DNA of 64,000 bases from Synchiropus splendidus (taxonomy: Eukaryota; Chordata; Actinopteri; Syngnathiformes; Callionymidae). A model generated the notes under the pieces. The model was not told the origin of the DNA. It did no database searches and saw nothing but the letters and a program-made list of their open reading frames with translations. Shown here piece by piece: positions 12,786 to 26,600 of the stretch. A program made the position numbers and the translations under genes. Position 1 is the stretch's first letter. Every line of letters starts with the position of its first letter. The DNA is taken from contig NC_071335.1 in the NCBI RefSeq assembly GCF_027744825.2, positions 29,750,501-29,814,500 of the forward strand. The letters run 5' to 3'.

Positions 12786-14674
12786 ATAAATACTTACAAA
12801 GACTCAGAGAGGAGAAGAATGTGGCTGAGAATCAGGAACTGCACAGCAAGCCCTACATACAACCCCATGTTGTCCCAACTTATGAAACAAGTTTGCAGTG
12901 CTGTTCCAGTTGAACATCACTAAGTTGGGTTTCCTGATAAGAAGTTACTGATTTGGCACTTTTTGAAAGCTGTTCCATTTCGCATGAGCTTATCAAAACG
13001 CACATAAAAAGCGTACTGAGGCAAATAAATTGAATACAATAATGCACAAAACAAAAGTTAGCCGAGAACATTAAAAAAATACAGGGATACATATTGGAAA
13101 CTAGGAGAAAAAACCCTGGAGAAAAGGAGTAAATAAAGACATATTGTACTATATACTTACAACATCAAGTCTATTTGATATTGTGTTGGAAATGTATATT
13201 GTCCGTCGATGGGCGAATTTGACATCTGAGGAAGTTTTTACTCAATAATCGCCCTAACGTTTAAAGCTTCCGTAAAAGCGGAACCTTTGTCATTCCGGAC
13301 TGTTTTATCGGTGCACCCCTCAACCTCCATTGGTCCACATTTGTGTACTTCAAAACTGAGAGCGGAGCACTGAACTGAGGTAGAACGAAGAATACAGCCC
13401 ACAGTTTATAGTAAATGTCCGCTTAGTTGTCGAGTGATAACAGACGAACTCAGTGTTTTAACATGTAGTCGCCGACGTCTATCGCGCTGGCACAACATGG
13501 ATTAGCCTTCGCAGCTAACGAAGAAGCAACACGTAACCATAGGCAACCGTGGCAGCGGTTATTTTCCTGCATTAATACTCACTTATGGTTCAACTGTGTC
13601 TTGCCAAAGCGGTTACATATGGTGAAATAGCTTGTTAAGTCGTCTGACTGTACCGGCCATCAAGAAAGCCGCTTTAATAGACACGCTTTCCTTGTAAATG
13701 GTGGATATTTTCTGAAGCTGCCAACGCTTAACAACTCAGACAAACCTTTCACACGGTTCATATGCTCCCTCCCTTTATGTCACTCATGTTTTACCACTGC
13801 GTCGTACGTAATTTTGCTGAACAGGATTTCAACTCATGCTTTATTTTATTTAGTCCTCGTTCATACTGAGCACGTCCCTCAGTACTATCTAGCCTTGTGA
13901 CGAGTCTCGTGTGACCACAAACAGAAAACACATGTCTTACAAATGGACTTGTTTTCATCTGATCTTTTTTACGGAAAAAAAACAAAGAAAATGTTGCTGA
14001 ACTAAGTAGTTATTCATGCTTGGGTTTTCTTTGATTTTTGCCAATAAAATCAGACACAACTTCAGCATTGACTCTGGAACGCCGAACTATCTATTTTTCT
14101 ATTATAGTTATAAAATATATGTATGAAACGTTTTCCAACGATTACTCATGTAAAAAAAAAAAAAAACTTTAGTTGTGATTTACTGCGTCCACTTACTGTC
14201 AACCAGCATGTGAAAGGTTGGTAGCTGAAGATGGTGAGAAGATGATTTAAAAAGTTCCTTGTCTACTGAGAGAAACTGAAATGGATGTAACATGTGGACA
14301 TTGTTCATAAGTCTTGAGCAGATACATGGGTCTTGGACCCATGCAACATAATCATCATAATCATGTGTGAAAGTTACGTAGGGAATTTTTCTGCCAGGTT
14401 CCGAACCATTTATGTTCCTTTTACATTATCTCATCAGTAAGTTAGGTGTGTTGTGTAACTTGCACTCAATTGTGATGTTAAGTTATTTCCATTGGGAGTA
14501 TGTAAGTTTTTTATTTTTTACTTTTCCCCTGAGAATGAGGCGTGCTATAAGCACATTAATGCATGTTATTGTAGATTTCCTGCTGCTTTCTAGCTGTGAA
14601 TGCTGATGATAGAGTTGAAAACCTCCAAACTATGCCATTCGCATTTTATATCTGCACCTTTTCTTTCTTTGCAG
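12786..14674. promoter_or_regulatory. Divergent promoter region between C4orf33 homologue and sclt1
   Basis: The two genes are transcribed away from each other. The part around 13170-13700 is richer in CG dinucleotides than its surroundings and contains an RFX X-box (13533-13547). Both genes seem to start translation in an exon preceded by an acceptor-like AG, so their non-coding first exons probably lie in this CpG-rich part. I cannot place the transcription start sites. Confidence 0.5.
13533..13547. promoter_or_regulatory. RFX-type X-box
   Basis: GTAACCATAGGCAAC fits the vertebrate X-box pattern GTNRCC, 0-3 spacer bases, RGYAAC, with no mismatch (spacer ATA). RFX factors bind such sites in promoters of ciliary genes. 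The location in the CpG-rich part of the intergenic region, 1.1 kb before the sclt1 start codon, suits control of sclt1 and possibly of C4orf33 as well. Confidence 0.65.
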
Positions 14675-14675
14675 G

Positions 14676-17600
14676 ATGGAATCCGACGTAGTGTTCCCAC
14701 ATCGAGGTAAAAACCGACCTCAAATGTCATAATAGAGTGATATCAGGATCATGAAATCAATATTTTACAGATTCTGGTCAACCTCCTGAAGTTATCAAAG
14801 AGGATCATTAAATAAGTCATGTTCTGATTCTATTCAAAGTCCTGAAATTTTCAGAGAGGATCATTATATAAGTCATATTTTACAGATTCTATTCAAACTC
14901 CTGAAGTTTTCAAAGGGGATCATTAAATAAGTCATATTTACCATTTCTATTCAGACTCCAGAAGTTTTCAAAGAAATATTTGCAGTGGCTAAGAATTCTT
15001 ATAAAACAGGAGTTCTCTCTGTAGCAAATACTTTTATGGTTGAATATACCCCACCTTATTTGATCAATGTCTATTTATTTCGTATAATCAATATATTAAT
15101 TATCAGTTCTATCGATTGTTGAATGTCAATCATTTCAATACTCCGGTTCTTGTAAATGAAGCAAGTGACTTATTTTCTCCATGAGAAATTTAAATTCCAA
15201 TTGTTGGTTGTTTCCCAATCTAAACAAATGAAATCTGTTAATTCTATACTCACACTGTGTTTGCATGTGTTAGTGCATGACGGATTTCTCTTCTGCAAAA
15301 ACTCTTCTGCACTTAAGAAACGTTTCACAACTATCTGTGCTGCTGGATCTTGGGAAGCACATACTACACAACACATACTAGCAGAGTGTTTAGGAATAAC
15401 GTGCAATAATAAACAAGATTCTCATTCTGATACACATACCTTCACAAAAATCTGTGATGTACATGAATATTTTAATAATTATATAATGATAATGTGGACA
15501 ATATTTTGTAATGTATTAATGCCCAAAAACCAATGACAGAGGTTCATTCATTTCTGGATTCTGCATCAGCCTTTGCTGGTCAGTGTTCCAATAAACTAGT
15601 ATTTCATAACACTGTTTTCATTGAACTGAACAATTGTTCATTTATTATTATGACCATTATTATAACCCATTCCTTTAAAGTCAGATATCTATTTATCTGT
15701 ATTTTAATGACGCGTTGCATTTGGTTACTATTTTGCCCAACAACATGCATAAGAGTTGATAAAATACATCCTGACATCCTGAGATGCTTATTGACAAACA
15801 AGGACCTGTTCAAACTGTACGGTACACGGCACTAAACCACCTTGATGGAAATCCTAACCTTTTACTTTTGCTTCTTTCACCAGATGATATTGAGCAAGTT
15901 TTAACCCCCACTATTTTTGAGTATTCACCCGTGGCAATGGACACTTTTTTCTAGAAAAATATATCTGTGCGTATAATTTTGAATAGATGAATCATTCGTT
16001 GGTTAGAATGGGGAAACTCACATTTCACTCCCTGTCACCACCGAAACATTTACCTACTGAAGGTCTGGGAAAATTGGACTTTTTATTAAATGGACCATGC
16101 ATGTTTTCCCTCTATCATTGTGCAATGACCTCATCTGGCTGCTTCTAGCACAAAGCTGGCATTTATTGATTCTTCTGTACTTGATGTACCTTCATCGTAA
16201 TCTCCATAGAAACCGAAATAAACACCGGAATTACTTTGATTCCAGTTTCAGTTGGCGACTCTCCACGACAGTGTGTGCAAGCAGAAGAGTTACAATTTGT
16301 ATTATTTAAATCCACTGTTAAAGCAAGTAAAAGCAATTCATACATTCCATTTATTTATTTTTTCTTTTTTTTGTGCCACGCTTATAGTATCCCTCGGGGA
16401 GTAGGCATTGATGGTTCAGAAGTAGAATTATATGAGAGTATGTTTAGAATATGTTTTTAGAGAAGGTGCAAAGGGATTAAAGGAACAAGAGAAAATATAT
16501 TTTAGAGAGACCACAGCCGTGCTAAATAATAATGGCTTCCTCAAGACCACCGTCGTCTGTCCTTATTAACGTACTACTTGCTATACTTGTGTTCAACTAA
16601 ACTCTGGTACTTGTATGATGCTTTCATTTTACTGCATAGGGAGCAATTTTTGTAGTATAGTAGTAAGTGAAATGCTTGTATGAGGTGGCTGACATGGCAA
16701 TATATCAAAGCGCATTTTTCAGAAGAAAATTGTAATATCTATTTCATCACTATGTTACATGTATTTTTGGAACCACTTTGCAAGTTTCTAGTCAATGCAA
16801 CCAAGCCGTTTCTGTACGTAAAACAAGCCTTAACAATTGAAACCCATAACACTGGGTAACTTATTTACATTTGACTGCGCGGCATGATCATAATCATGGT
16901 TTGAGTTTATATTTTGGAGCGGATATAGTGTGGTTTATGATAGTAAATAAAGGTTTGAAATGGTATGTCATCTTCGCTCCTTAATGCCCTGCAGACAGTT
17001 TTTGGTGTCATAATATATGTTGAAGTAACTTTTGACCAGTCTGTTCACTCCAACTGTGAGTGTGTGTGGGAGAAAGATATGCAAACATGACAAGAGGTGG
17101 TGCATCAACATAAAACTAGAAGTTATAGAATATGACCTTGATAATCCAGACGATCTCCTCAACTTTGGCTGCTCGTCTACTTGTTCTGCTCGACATGTTT
17201 TATGTAGTAGTATTGCCCTTCTAAAGGTCTCTGTTTATGTCTTCAGGCCACAGGTCAAGTCAGCCTCCGGGCTATGAGCAGTATGAGCGCCTCACCCAAT
17301 CTCAGGTAGGCACAACTGAACATTAGACTTTGTCCTTTAACACGCTGTGATCTTTAAGTCTGAAGCCACATGTGCTGAGAAAACCTCATGGTGGTGTGAA
17401 ATATCACTGATGGCATCCCTCCTTAAAGTATTTGGCAGCGTTGTCGGGTAGAGCTGCAGCTTTTACTGCTGCAGTTGAAAGAGAAGCTTCAGGTGGATGT
17501 AGGTGGATCTTACAGTGTGTCACACAGACGCCCGGTCTTGGAAGCGCGGGAGGAGACAGCGAGGCAAACACATGACAGAATGACTTTCTCATTTCACATC

Positions 17601-20600
17601 ATCAGCCTCTGGGGATTCTTCGGACAAGGAGGCTGAAATAAATGAAAAGGAGAGTCTGTGAATCGCTTGTTGCAGTGTTTACCCAGCCACCTTGCAAGAA
17701 AAGGGGAATTGTACATGAATAATACTTGGGATGATATCATCAAAATTGTTTCATAACATTTCACTGTTTTTCCTGTCTCTTGCCAGGTTCAGGAAGCGAA
17801 CCCGGCAGAATCCCCGGCACCCTGGGTGTCAGATAGAAGGTCGGTGAACAGCAGGAATATCACTCCCGGCACATTGTTCTGAAATTACAGCGACGGCACG
17901 ATGCAAACATGTCATGTCTCCTGAATTACAGTATAATGGATCCACTGATCGCGGAGTACGATCGACATAATGATGAGATGGCTGCAAAGCTTCGCGATAA
18001 TGAGGTGCGAAATCTGCCATTATATGATATTAATGCCATCAACGTAGCATTCTCTAATTTTGCCAAATATACAAATGAAACAAATGAATGAGTCTTGTTG
18101 CAATACAACAGTTTTTTTTTCTTTTCCCCTGAATTATTGTGAGACACCTCTGAAGGTGTTGTCTTGGCAACACTTCTGTTTGCTGGCCTAAGCAGCTGCC
18201 GGCACAAAAAGCTCAACAAGCTGTCTTTTTCTGGTAATAATGACGAAATGGAGACAGAACGAAAAAACATATTGATTAAACCTGAACCATTTCTTGGTGG
18301 AACTCCACTATCTTGAAGCAGGAGGAGTCATCCACCTGCCCCTTTCTGTTCTATATGGTCTTCTGTATGCATCAGAGCGAGTTTTGGTGATGCTCGGTTG
18401 CTGAACACTCACCAACACCTTATGTGACGGTTACACTGAAGACGCAGGGCATGCTCACATAAATTGTCATGTTCTGTGATATGTTGTGTATGTCAGCCTT
18501 AATGTGTGCATGCGCTTTGTTGCACTTTGACTGGCAGATATCGATGACTGACCTGAAAGCAAAGTTGGATCGGGTCATTATGGAAAATGAAAGGTAAGGA
18601 AAAACTATATTACATTTTGCGTCGCCTATACCTAATGTATGATTGTGCTACTACTTTTGATTATTATATTGTTGACTCATAAAAACATTTTTTTATTTCT
18701 AAACGTTTTCTGCTATTTCATCCTTAAACCTTAAACAGCATGTATTCACAGTCAAAATCATCATTATTTGCTTATTTTTCTGTTATTAATCAGTAATTAT
18801 CGTGTTATTTGAGCAGATTTTTGGTGACCATTCCATGGTACAATGTAGACAGGCTTAAGAAGGTGCACAAAAAGGCTAGGGTAACGCATATTAACCTACG
18901 TATTAATAAATTGTAGTCGGTCAAATTTATAATGATTACAATAATTCCGGACTATAAGATGCTACTTTTTTCTCACGGTCTGAATCCTGCGGCTTATACA
19001 ACAACATGGCTAATATAAGGATTGTTACAGGCAAAAGAGTGTCATGCTGCTGAAATATTGAGCCTTGTCACATCAAACCGATGAAATCACAGGAGTTTTA
19101 TTTACCTTAAAGCACCTCCTTAATACCTCAAAATGTGCTGTTTCTATGGCGCAGGAGCCCTTGCACCCGCGGCCTATTGACCAGTGTGATGTATATTTGA
19201 ACAAGATCGGTTGTCCTTCTTAAATTTAGTGGTTGTAATTCATATTCCGGTGCGAGCTATAGTCTAGAATTTACGGTAATTACTATCAAATATGCTGCCA
19301 ATACATATATATGTAAGTAGTTTATTTTGGGTAATACATTTTCCCTAAAGTGTGACAGAAGACTGGAATCATTGCTGGCAAATAGTCTGTTTATATGCTT
19401 ATGGATAAGTCATTTATGAATGGTAATAAATGCTCCTCAATATAAAAGTTACTTATAAATTTGATGACATTCTTTTCTGTGTTTGCAATTTCTCATAGTC
19501 CTCAATAAAAGATGTTAATTTTCACATTACATCAGAATTTTTGTCTCACCCCACAATCGATGTCCTTCACAGGCTTCATGCTGAGCTACGAGAATCAGTT
19601 GAGAAACAACTGCATGCACAAGTGGGCATTTCAGGACCAGAGGGCGACTCGATGGATGAGGGAGCGGTCATCAAAAACCTTCAAGAGCAACTCCAGTGTT
19701 CTGAAAAGGTCAGGATGAAGCGTATTAATTATGACGACTTCACCTGTTTCTGAACAGAACACAATGAAATGCGTTTTTAAAATTCCCAGGAGGAGTCAGC
19801 CATTTTTCTTTTCTTTATCTCTTCTCTTTGCCTGTGTAAAAATACAGGAGCGGACTGACGCAATGGAGCTATGGCAGACTGCCGTCGAACAACTGGACAC
19901 CATCCAGCAGGGCTATGAGAGGGCTGTGTCCGACGGACAAACCCATGATGCTCAGACACAGCAGCTCAAGGTTTTACCCTCTGCCACAGCTAAATTCGTG
20001 TCCTCCTTCCTCATTCATGCCTAGATTGTGTTCATCATCTAATCAACCCACATCTGTCTCCATCCATTTCTACATCAGCGCAGTTGATCCATCTTTTGGT
20101 CCATTTCGAACTCCGCCTGAGTTTAGTGCAGGGGATATTTCTATTTTTTCTGCTGATGAAAATTCCAAACCAGCTCCTCTAAACAGGAAACTTAAGAAGC
20201 AGAATATTTGAAGGAAAATTGACCATCTCTTAGAAGAAATGTAATAACAAGTTTCATCGAAGGCTTTAACACTGGCTGTATAATGAACAGCTAGAGGAAC
20301 CAGTACAACAGGTAATTGGAAGACTGTCTGGAGAAAGTATTTACAGTACGTGTTTTGGAGGATAGCAAATAGGTAAATAGGTTGACTGCTTCACAGTGTA
20401 GCCAGGATTAATAAGCTTGACCATGGCAATGTGTGTGTTCACTGAAGGCTTTTAATGAGCTCCGAGCGCTATTGTTTAGTGGCTCCATGTGCACTTTGTT
20501 AGTCCAAACATGCAGTGAATGGTAATTGATTTTTACTGTGTGAGACTCAATGGATGGACAGGTGGATTAGACGGATGGATGGATGGACGGACGGATGGAT

Positions 20601-23600
20601 GGATGGATGGATGGAAGGATGGATGGATGGATGGATGGATGGATGGACGGATGGACGGATGGACGGACGGACGGATGGATGGATGGATGGATGGATGGAC
20701 GGATGGACGGATGGACAGACGCACAGTTGGTTGGATTTACGTTTGGTTGGATCAAAGATTCATAGATGTGCAGTAAACCTTGCTGGTGGATGGATGGATG
20801 ATAGTAGAAAGATTGATGGTTGGTGTTGGATGGACGGACAGGTGATTGGATGGCTGTACGGATGGTTGAATTGATAGATATGCAATGAATGGTTATTGGT
20901 TTTTACTGTGCAGGAAAGTAGATTGACATACATACAAGTGGTTTTTTCCCACTGTCTTTCAGTGGTTTGAACCTTTTTTTTCCTTTTACAGGATCAGCTT
21001 GCTCACTTCCAACAGCGCTCGCATAAATTCCAACTATGGGGTCAGTCACTAGAATCGGTAAGTTACAGCCAAACTCAGTTTGTTGTTTGTATTTTTAAAC
21101 AGCACTGCATCAGATAAAAACACTTTCATCTGCTGTCATTAGTCGAAGAGAAACATGCTTTAAGTGCTTTTTACTGTGCCAGTTTTTTCAATGTCATTAT
21201 TGATATTTAAATTTAGTCATTTGTAGAAAGGTTTTGATGAGTTACAGATGAGTTTGTCTCATCAAGTGAGGATGTTTTGGGGCCAAGAATTGATCATAAA
21301 TTATTTAGTCTTTTCGCCAAATATTCTGAAATGCATGTCTTTGTCTTCCACGTTGTTACACGATACCCATCTAATGTATTTTGTATGAACCCAGCTCAGG
21401 TCTTTCCTGTCCACAACCTTATCATGAAACACACTGTAGTGGCTGCCACCTGTCTTTCTTTTCAAATTGCATTTAAAGTTTTGGTTCGAAGGAGTAATGC
21501 CACATTTAAGACAGTCATGTCTCTCCTGTCATACCCAGACCAACCAGCAGTTTCTGAAGACGATGACACAGCAGAGCAAAGAGATGGAGTCGCTACAAAG
21601 CCAGCTCAGGTAACTAATATGTGTTACTATTGCATGTGACCTTGTATTCCTGATGTGAACGTATATGGACAGATATATCGCAAGTGAGCAGTGTATTACT
21701 AAGAACCATCAGTGCCGAGGTGAAAGTTGTTATTTTCATCACATTTAAGGATGTATTTGAGTGGGAAATTTCTCCTGACACTGATGTATTCTGACACCTT
21801 ACTATCCAATAATAACCAAATGCCGTGGTCAGACTCAGGTAGTAGGTCATCAGATGGATTTTGTCACACATACCGAAGGCCTCCATAAGAAGTGGCTGAT
21901 CATTTATGTGGAGAGAAGTAATGCTGGTGCTGCTAGATAAAGGTCATGGACAACAATAGATTATTTTATAGTCTCACCTGGAACTCTGCTTCAGAAGTGA
22001 TGGACAAAGGTGTGATGAGGAAACCAAAAAGACCCTGACTTGTGGTTGGAGTGAAAATGATTTTGTTCTGAACACTTGAAAAAAGTACCTTGCAGAAAAG
22101 TGTTTATTTTACCTCTGGCAATATTTTAATTTTAGATTTCCAGTTTAGAGGAGGCACAGAGGACATTCTTTTTCAACATAATTTGGGATTATGCGATTGA
22201 CGCCATATTGATAATGAATAAAAAAACGAGACAATAATCTTACTTTTAAAGTTATTTTACATCATATTTGCTGTTTGAATATTGTTACAGAATGTCTCTT
22301 GCACACATTCCTTTGGGTGGACAATTATTGTCTGTCATAAAAGGAGGCTTCACAATTGGCCAGATTTGCATTGTGATGTGTTTCTTGAGTTCAGGTCCTT
22401 GGCTGCAATTTCTGAGAGTGATAAAATGAAATCTTAGCCATTATTCGAAAAAGAATATAAAGCACTCACTTGAAGTTCAATTCAAATCACCCATCTACCT
22501 GCTTTTCCCTATTCTTATGCAGGCAGTCCAAGGTTGAGCTCCGAACCGCCTCAGCTAAAGTGGATGAGGTAACCAAACTGCTACAGAGTGCCCAGGATCA
22601 GCTGCAGAAACGGGTGAACTGATGAATAAAAGCAATCAAGGATGAGGTTCCAGTCGGGTCCCAGAAAGACATTTCCAAGTTATCTCCCTTCCCTTTGTTC
22701 AGGAGGAAGATATGACCGTGGCTCTGCGCCGAGAAGACGCTGCTGAAAGGCGCCTTCACCAGCTTCAGTCTGCCCTGACCCAGATGGACGAGAGGTGAAT
22801 ATATTTATTCTCTTTTTATTGGTTTTAACTTTCACTGGCCATCTTTAGCAGTACTATGAGTGAGGAAAGTGGTAATGCAGCTGCTGTTTTGTCTGGAATT
22901 ATGGGGAAATGCAAGCACTGGGAACATCATATACATTATTCATGGAAACCTCACAAGTACAGTTGACAGATTATTAAGTTCACAACAAACAAGAGAAATA
23001 AATTGACATGTATTTTTCAAGCGAGCTGCTGCCAACTATCTTCCTCAAGCACTGGGGTTTGCTCGTGTGTAGGTTTCTGAGCAGCAGATGGAGAGGTGGC
23101 AGCACCAAGAGTGTAAGACAATGTGTGGCTGTCACTGAGAAAGAGCGACGGTGGGATTGCATGTATGTGCGCACACATCTATGTCAGATTTCAAGATTGT
23201 TTTGGGGCGCTTGTGGCGGCGAGAGATGATGTCAGCTAGAATGTGAGGCTGTGAAAAACTGTTCAGTGGGTGTTAAAAACGTAGAGAGAGGCTGGAAGGT
23301 TTCATAGAAAGAGAGTGTGTGTAGAATATGCATTTTGCGTTTGTGCATTTTTGCCTTGTGTTTGCGCATAAGAGTGTGTACTTGTATTCATGTATGTTAT
23401 GTTAAAATGTAAGTTAAAAATGAACTATCACGACAACTCAGACTTAAAGATACAGCCCAGGAGACGGAGACCGTTCGAAGAGAACTCGCTGTGTGGGAGA
23501 AAAAGGTTTGTGAGCTCCAGACACGTTGTACGTCACTCGAGGAGGAGAAGTACGAGGCGCTGGCCAAGGTCCGAGAGAGTGTCCAGGTAGCTGAGGAGGC

Positions 23601-26600
23601 TGCTTTGCACAAAGACCAGGTGCTTATCTCTGCTTATAGTATCACTTCCCGTCACTGTTTTTCCTCTTTAAATGGTTCCAGACGAAACCTTTATTGTCCT
23701 GCAGCTATCTTACATGTTTTATTTTTGGTGACTCAGTTGTACTCTGTGTTTGCATCCACCTTCTCTTCAGACTTTGTTAAGAGAGAAACAGAAGACAGAA
23801 GAGCTGGAGAAGACAAAGGAGGCCATCAAACATTTGATCCAAAATGCTGTTTCACGCACCAGAAAAGAGGTAAAAGAGCTTGGCAGATGAATATTAAATG
23901 TATGAAGTACACATTTCTTGCTCCTGCGTCGTGTAAATATCTTAAACTGACCGGGATTTCTCTATAAGCTAGCGCTGAAAACACTCCGACGCAGCACGGA
24001 CAAGCCAAAAGTGACTTTTCTTGCCGAACAAGAGTCAGCTGTACGGTGATTAATGCTGATTAATCGTCCCCCTTCATCATTCCCTTCAACTGTTAAATCC
24101 CGTTAATGAAATCCAGTAAGAACGCGCTCGCTGGCTGTCGTCTTGTTCGCTGGCCGGATTTCAACAATTGAGAGTGTTTTAGAGAGACTCTGCTGATGCG
24201 TTAAGACTTTCCTCTATATACCGACCTTCTCATGCCTTTGCCTCTTTTTCTTTTTCTTTTTTTTTGACTGGTAGGTAATTTCCTCCTGGATCCGGAGGTG
24301 GAGCTAACAATGCAGACAAAGTAAAGCAATTTTCTTGCCCTAATCTCCCCTCTCCTTCCATGAAAGCTCCATTAAGTGTTGCGATAAACCTGCGTAATCA
24401 TGACTTAATCCTAAACCTGTTACCATTTGTAGTCAGACCAGAGGCGCCAAATGCCAATCATTCAATGAAGAGGGGGGATTTGAGGCTTGCCCAAAATGCA
24501 GATGACCTTTTCTCCTAAGTGGGAGAGGTATATACTTTCTAAAGCAGAGTTAACAAATCGAGGACTGTGAGGGAAAATAGTGAGTTTTGCAATTGCGGTG
24601 AGTACGGTTGTTGTGACGCTTCTTTCTCTATTAGGTGGACAACGTTAGAAAACAGTGCAACATCCAAATCAACCGGATGACTGAGGAGCTCTCTGCAATG
24701 CAGCTGGTGATGTTAACCTTTTCTGGAATTGCTTTCGTAAACTCAAATGATTTAGTTGATTTTCACTTTTTCCGTTTTCTCCCGTATCACGGCTGTAGGA
24801 GTGCACTGATAAAGACTCCCAGATAGAGAAATCCCTGCGTGAAAGAAGAGCTCTTGAAGAAGAACTGGAGAAGGTAATTTCTGTACTGGTCAACAGTAAG
24901 AGGTTCATGAAGCCTCATGAAGCAGCGTCGTAATTGTCAGAGCTCAATATAGATGCTGTCTTCTTTTAAAGTAAAGTAGCAGTCACTATGTGGGGTGGGC
25001 CATTTAGAGGCTCTGTGGATGATGACACTGCTTCATGGAACTTCATTTGTACTTAGCTACTTGCATTGGGCTGATGTCTTCATGAAACAGTGCCCTAGTG
25101 TCATTTCAGAGCTCAGTAGGCGGCGCGCTCTGTTTAAAATGCAATCAAATCCAAGCACTTTTGGGCAGATAGGGAGGTTTAAGTGGGCTTTAAAAATGAT
25201 GACACTGTTTCCTGTTAGCACATCATTACTATTGGCCTGCATTTCACTATGGATTAATGAACAATCGGTGACAGTGAAAATATCACACTGACGCCTCACA
25301 TATATGTATGAATGCCTCAAAACATTTTGTTGATAAAGAGACAGACAGCCCTTAGTGATATCCCGCTAAGTAGCACTCTCTGTTCTGAATATCTTTGGAT
25401 TTGAACCACCGACTGAGCTCTGAAAATGAAGACACGTCCATGATGCCTCACCAGTCCATCTGGATGTTGCATCTTCCAACTACAGAAATGGGCTCCCTTC
25501 CCACACTTACAGTTGCTAGTCATCGGTTAAATTGTCTTTGGCTAGGTTTACAAAGAAGGCAGGGCGGAGCCAGAATTCAGGAAGATGGATGCTCTTCACC
25601 AAAAATATCTGGATGCTGAAAGAATGAAAGAAGAGATGAATCTGACACTACAAAGCAACCAAAACAAACTCAAAAAGATGGAGATGGAGTAAGTATCCAT
25701 TAAACATTTTTCCTCTCCCGTTAGTTGATAATGACGGCGTCGTTGTTTTCCTTCTCCTCCACTTGAAGTTACAATGAAGAGCTTTTACGCTGCCAAGAGG
25801 AAGTAAGGCGACTGCAGGGCTTTTTATCAACGGCTCGCGACGACTGTGCTGGAGTCAGTGAGGAGCGGCTCCGGCTTCAGCAGGAAAATATGCAGCTGTG
25901 CAAGGAGATGGAAGAGCTCCGTAAATCCACATTACAGGTCCAAAGGAAAGCTAAAGAACAGGTGAACTTCACTATATAACTTTAAAGATAGACCTGTTCT
26001 GGCCCCTTTTGTACTGTGAGTTGCTCCTCACGGGGTGTTCTCCTCTTCGCCTTGCAATTATGTTTTAACCCAAGGGATAATTTTGTGTGAAAATCCCACT
26101 CAGCACTTTGTGAAATATTCACATCCGGCCATAAACCATGCTAGCTTCAAAGTCACTTTTTTTCTTTTGTGATATTCATTTTTGCCCCTCAGCGAGCGGT
26201 CTTGACCAGGTGCATGGCTGTAGAGTTGCTGCCATGTGACCTGTGCAACTGCACTGCACATAAACTAAAGTTAACCAGTCGTTTTGTTTTTGCCAGAGCA
26301 TTAAAATATTTAAAAGAACATCAAAGTCACTGTCAACTTGCCGGTGAACTACAGTGCACTCAGATTTTCAAAGAACGTAGGAGATCCTGAGTAGAGGATA
26401 CAAAAGCCGTGGGAATGGGATGTTTGTTGTTTTTTAACAACACTAGCACATTAAATTCCACAATATTTGTTTCCTTTTTTTTTACTGTATTGGTGTCAGT
26501 GGCAGAGTCAGCTTCTGACCAATTCCCAGAGAGTAGGTAAAAAATATGAAAGGTATGAAAAAATTCAAAAACTGTGTGACAAATATGATTAGTAACTTGA

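Noticed and set aside
15156..15536. 126-codon plus-strand frame in the first sclt1 intron
   Set aside because: AT-rich, no recognisable domain, no phase-compatible splice sites with neighbouring sclt1 exons; expected by chance in a region this long.
20519..20874. Several open frames of DGWMDG / HPSIHPS-type repeats
   Set aside because: They are translations of the GGAT array in all phases, with no splice or conservation support.
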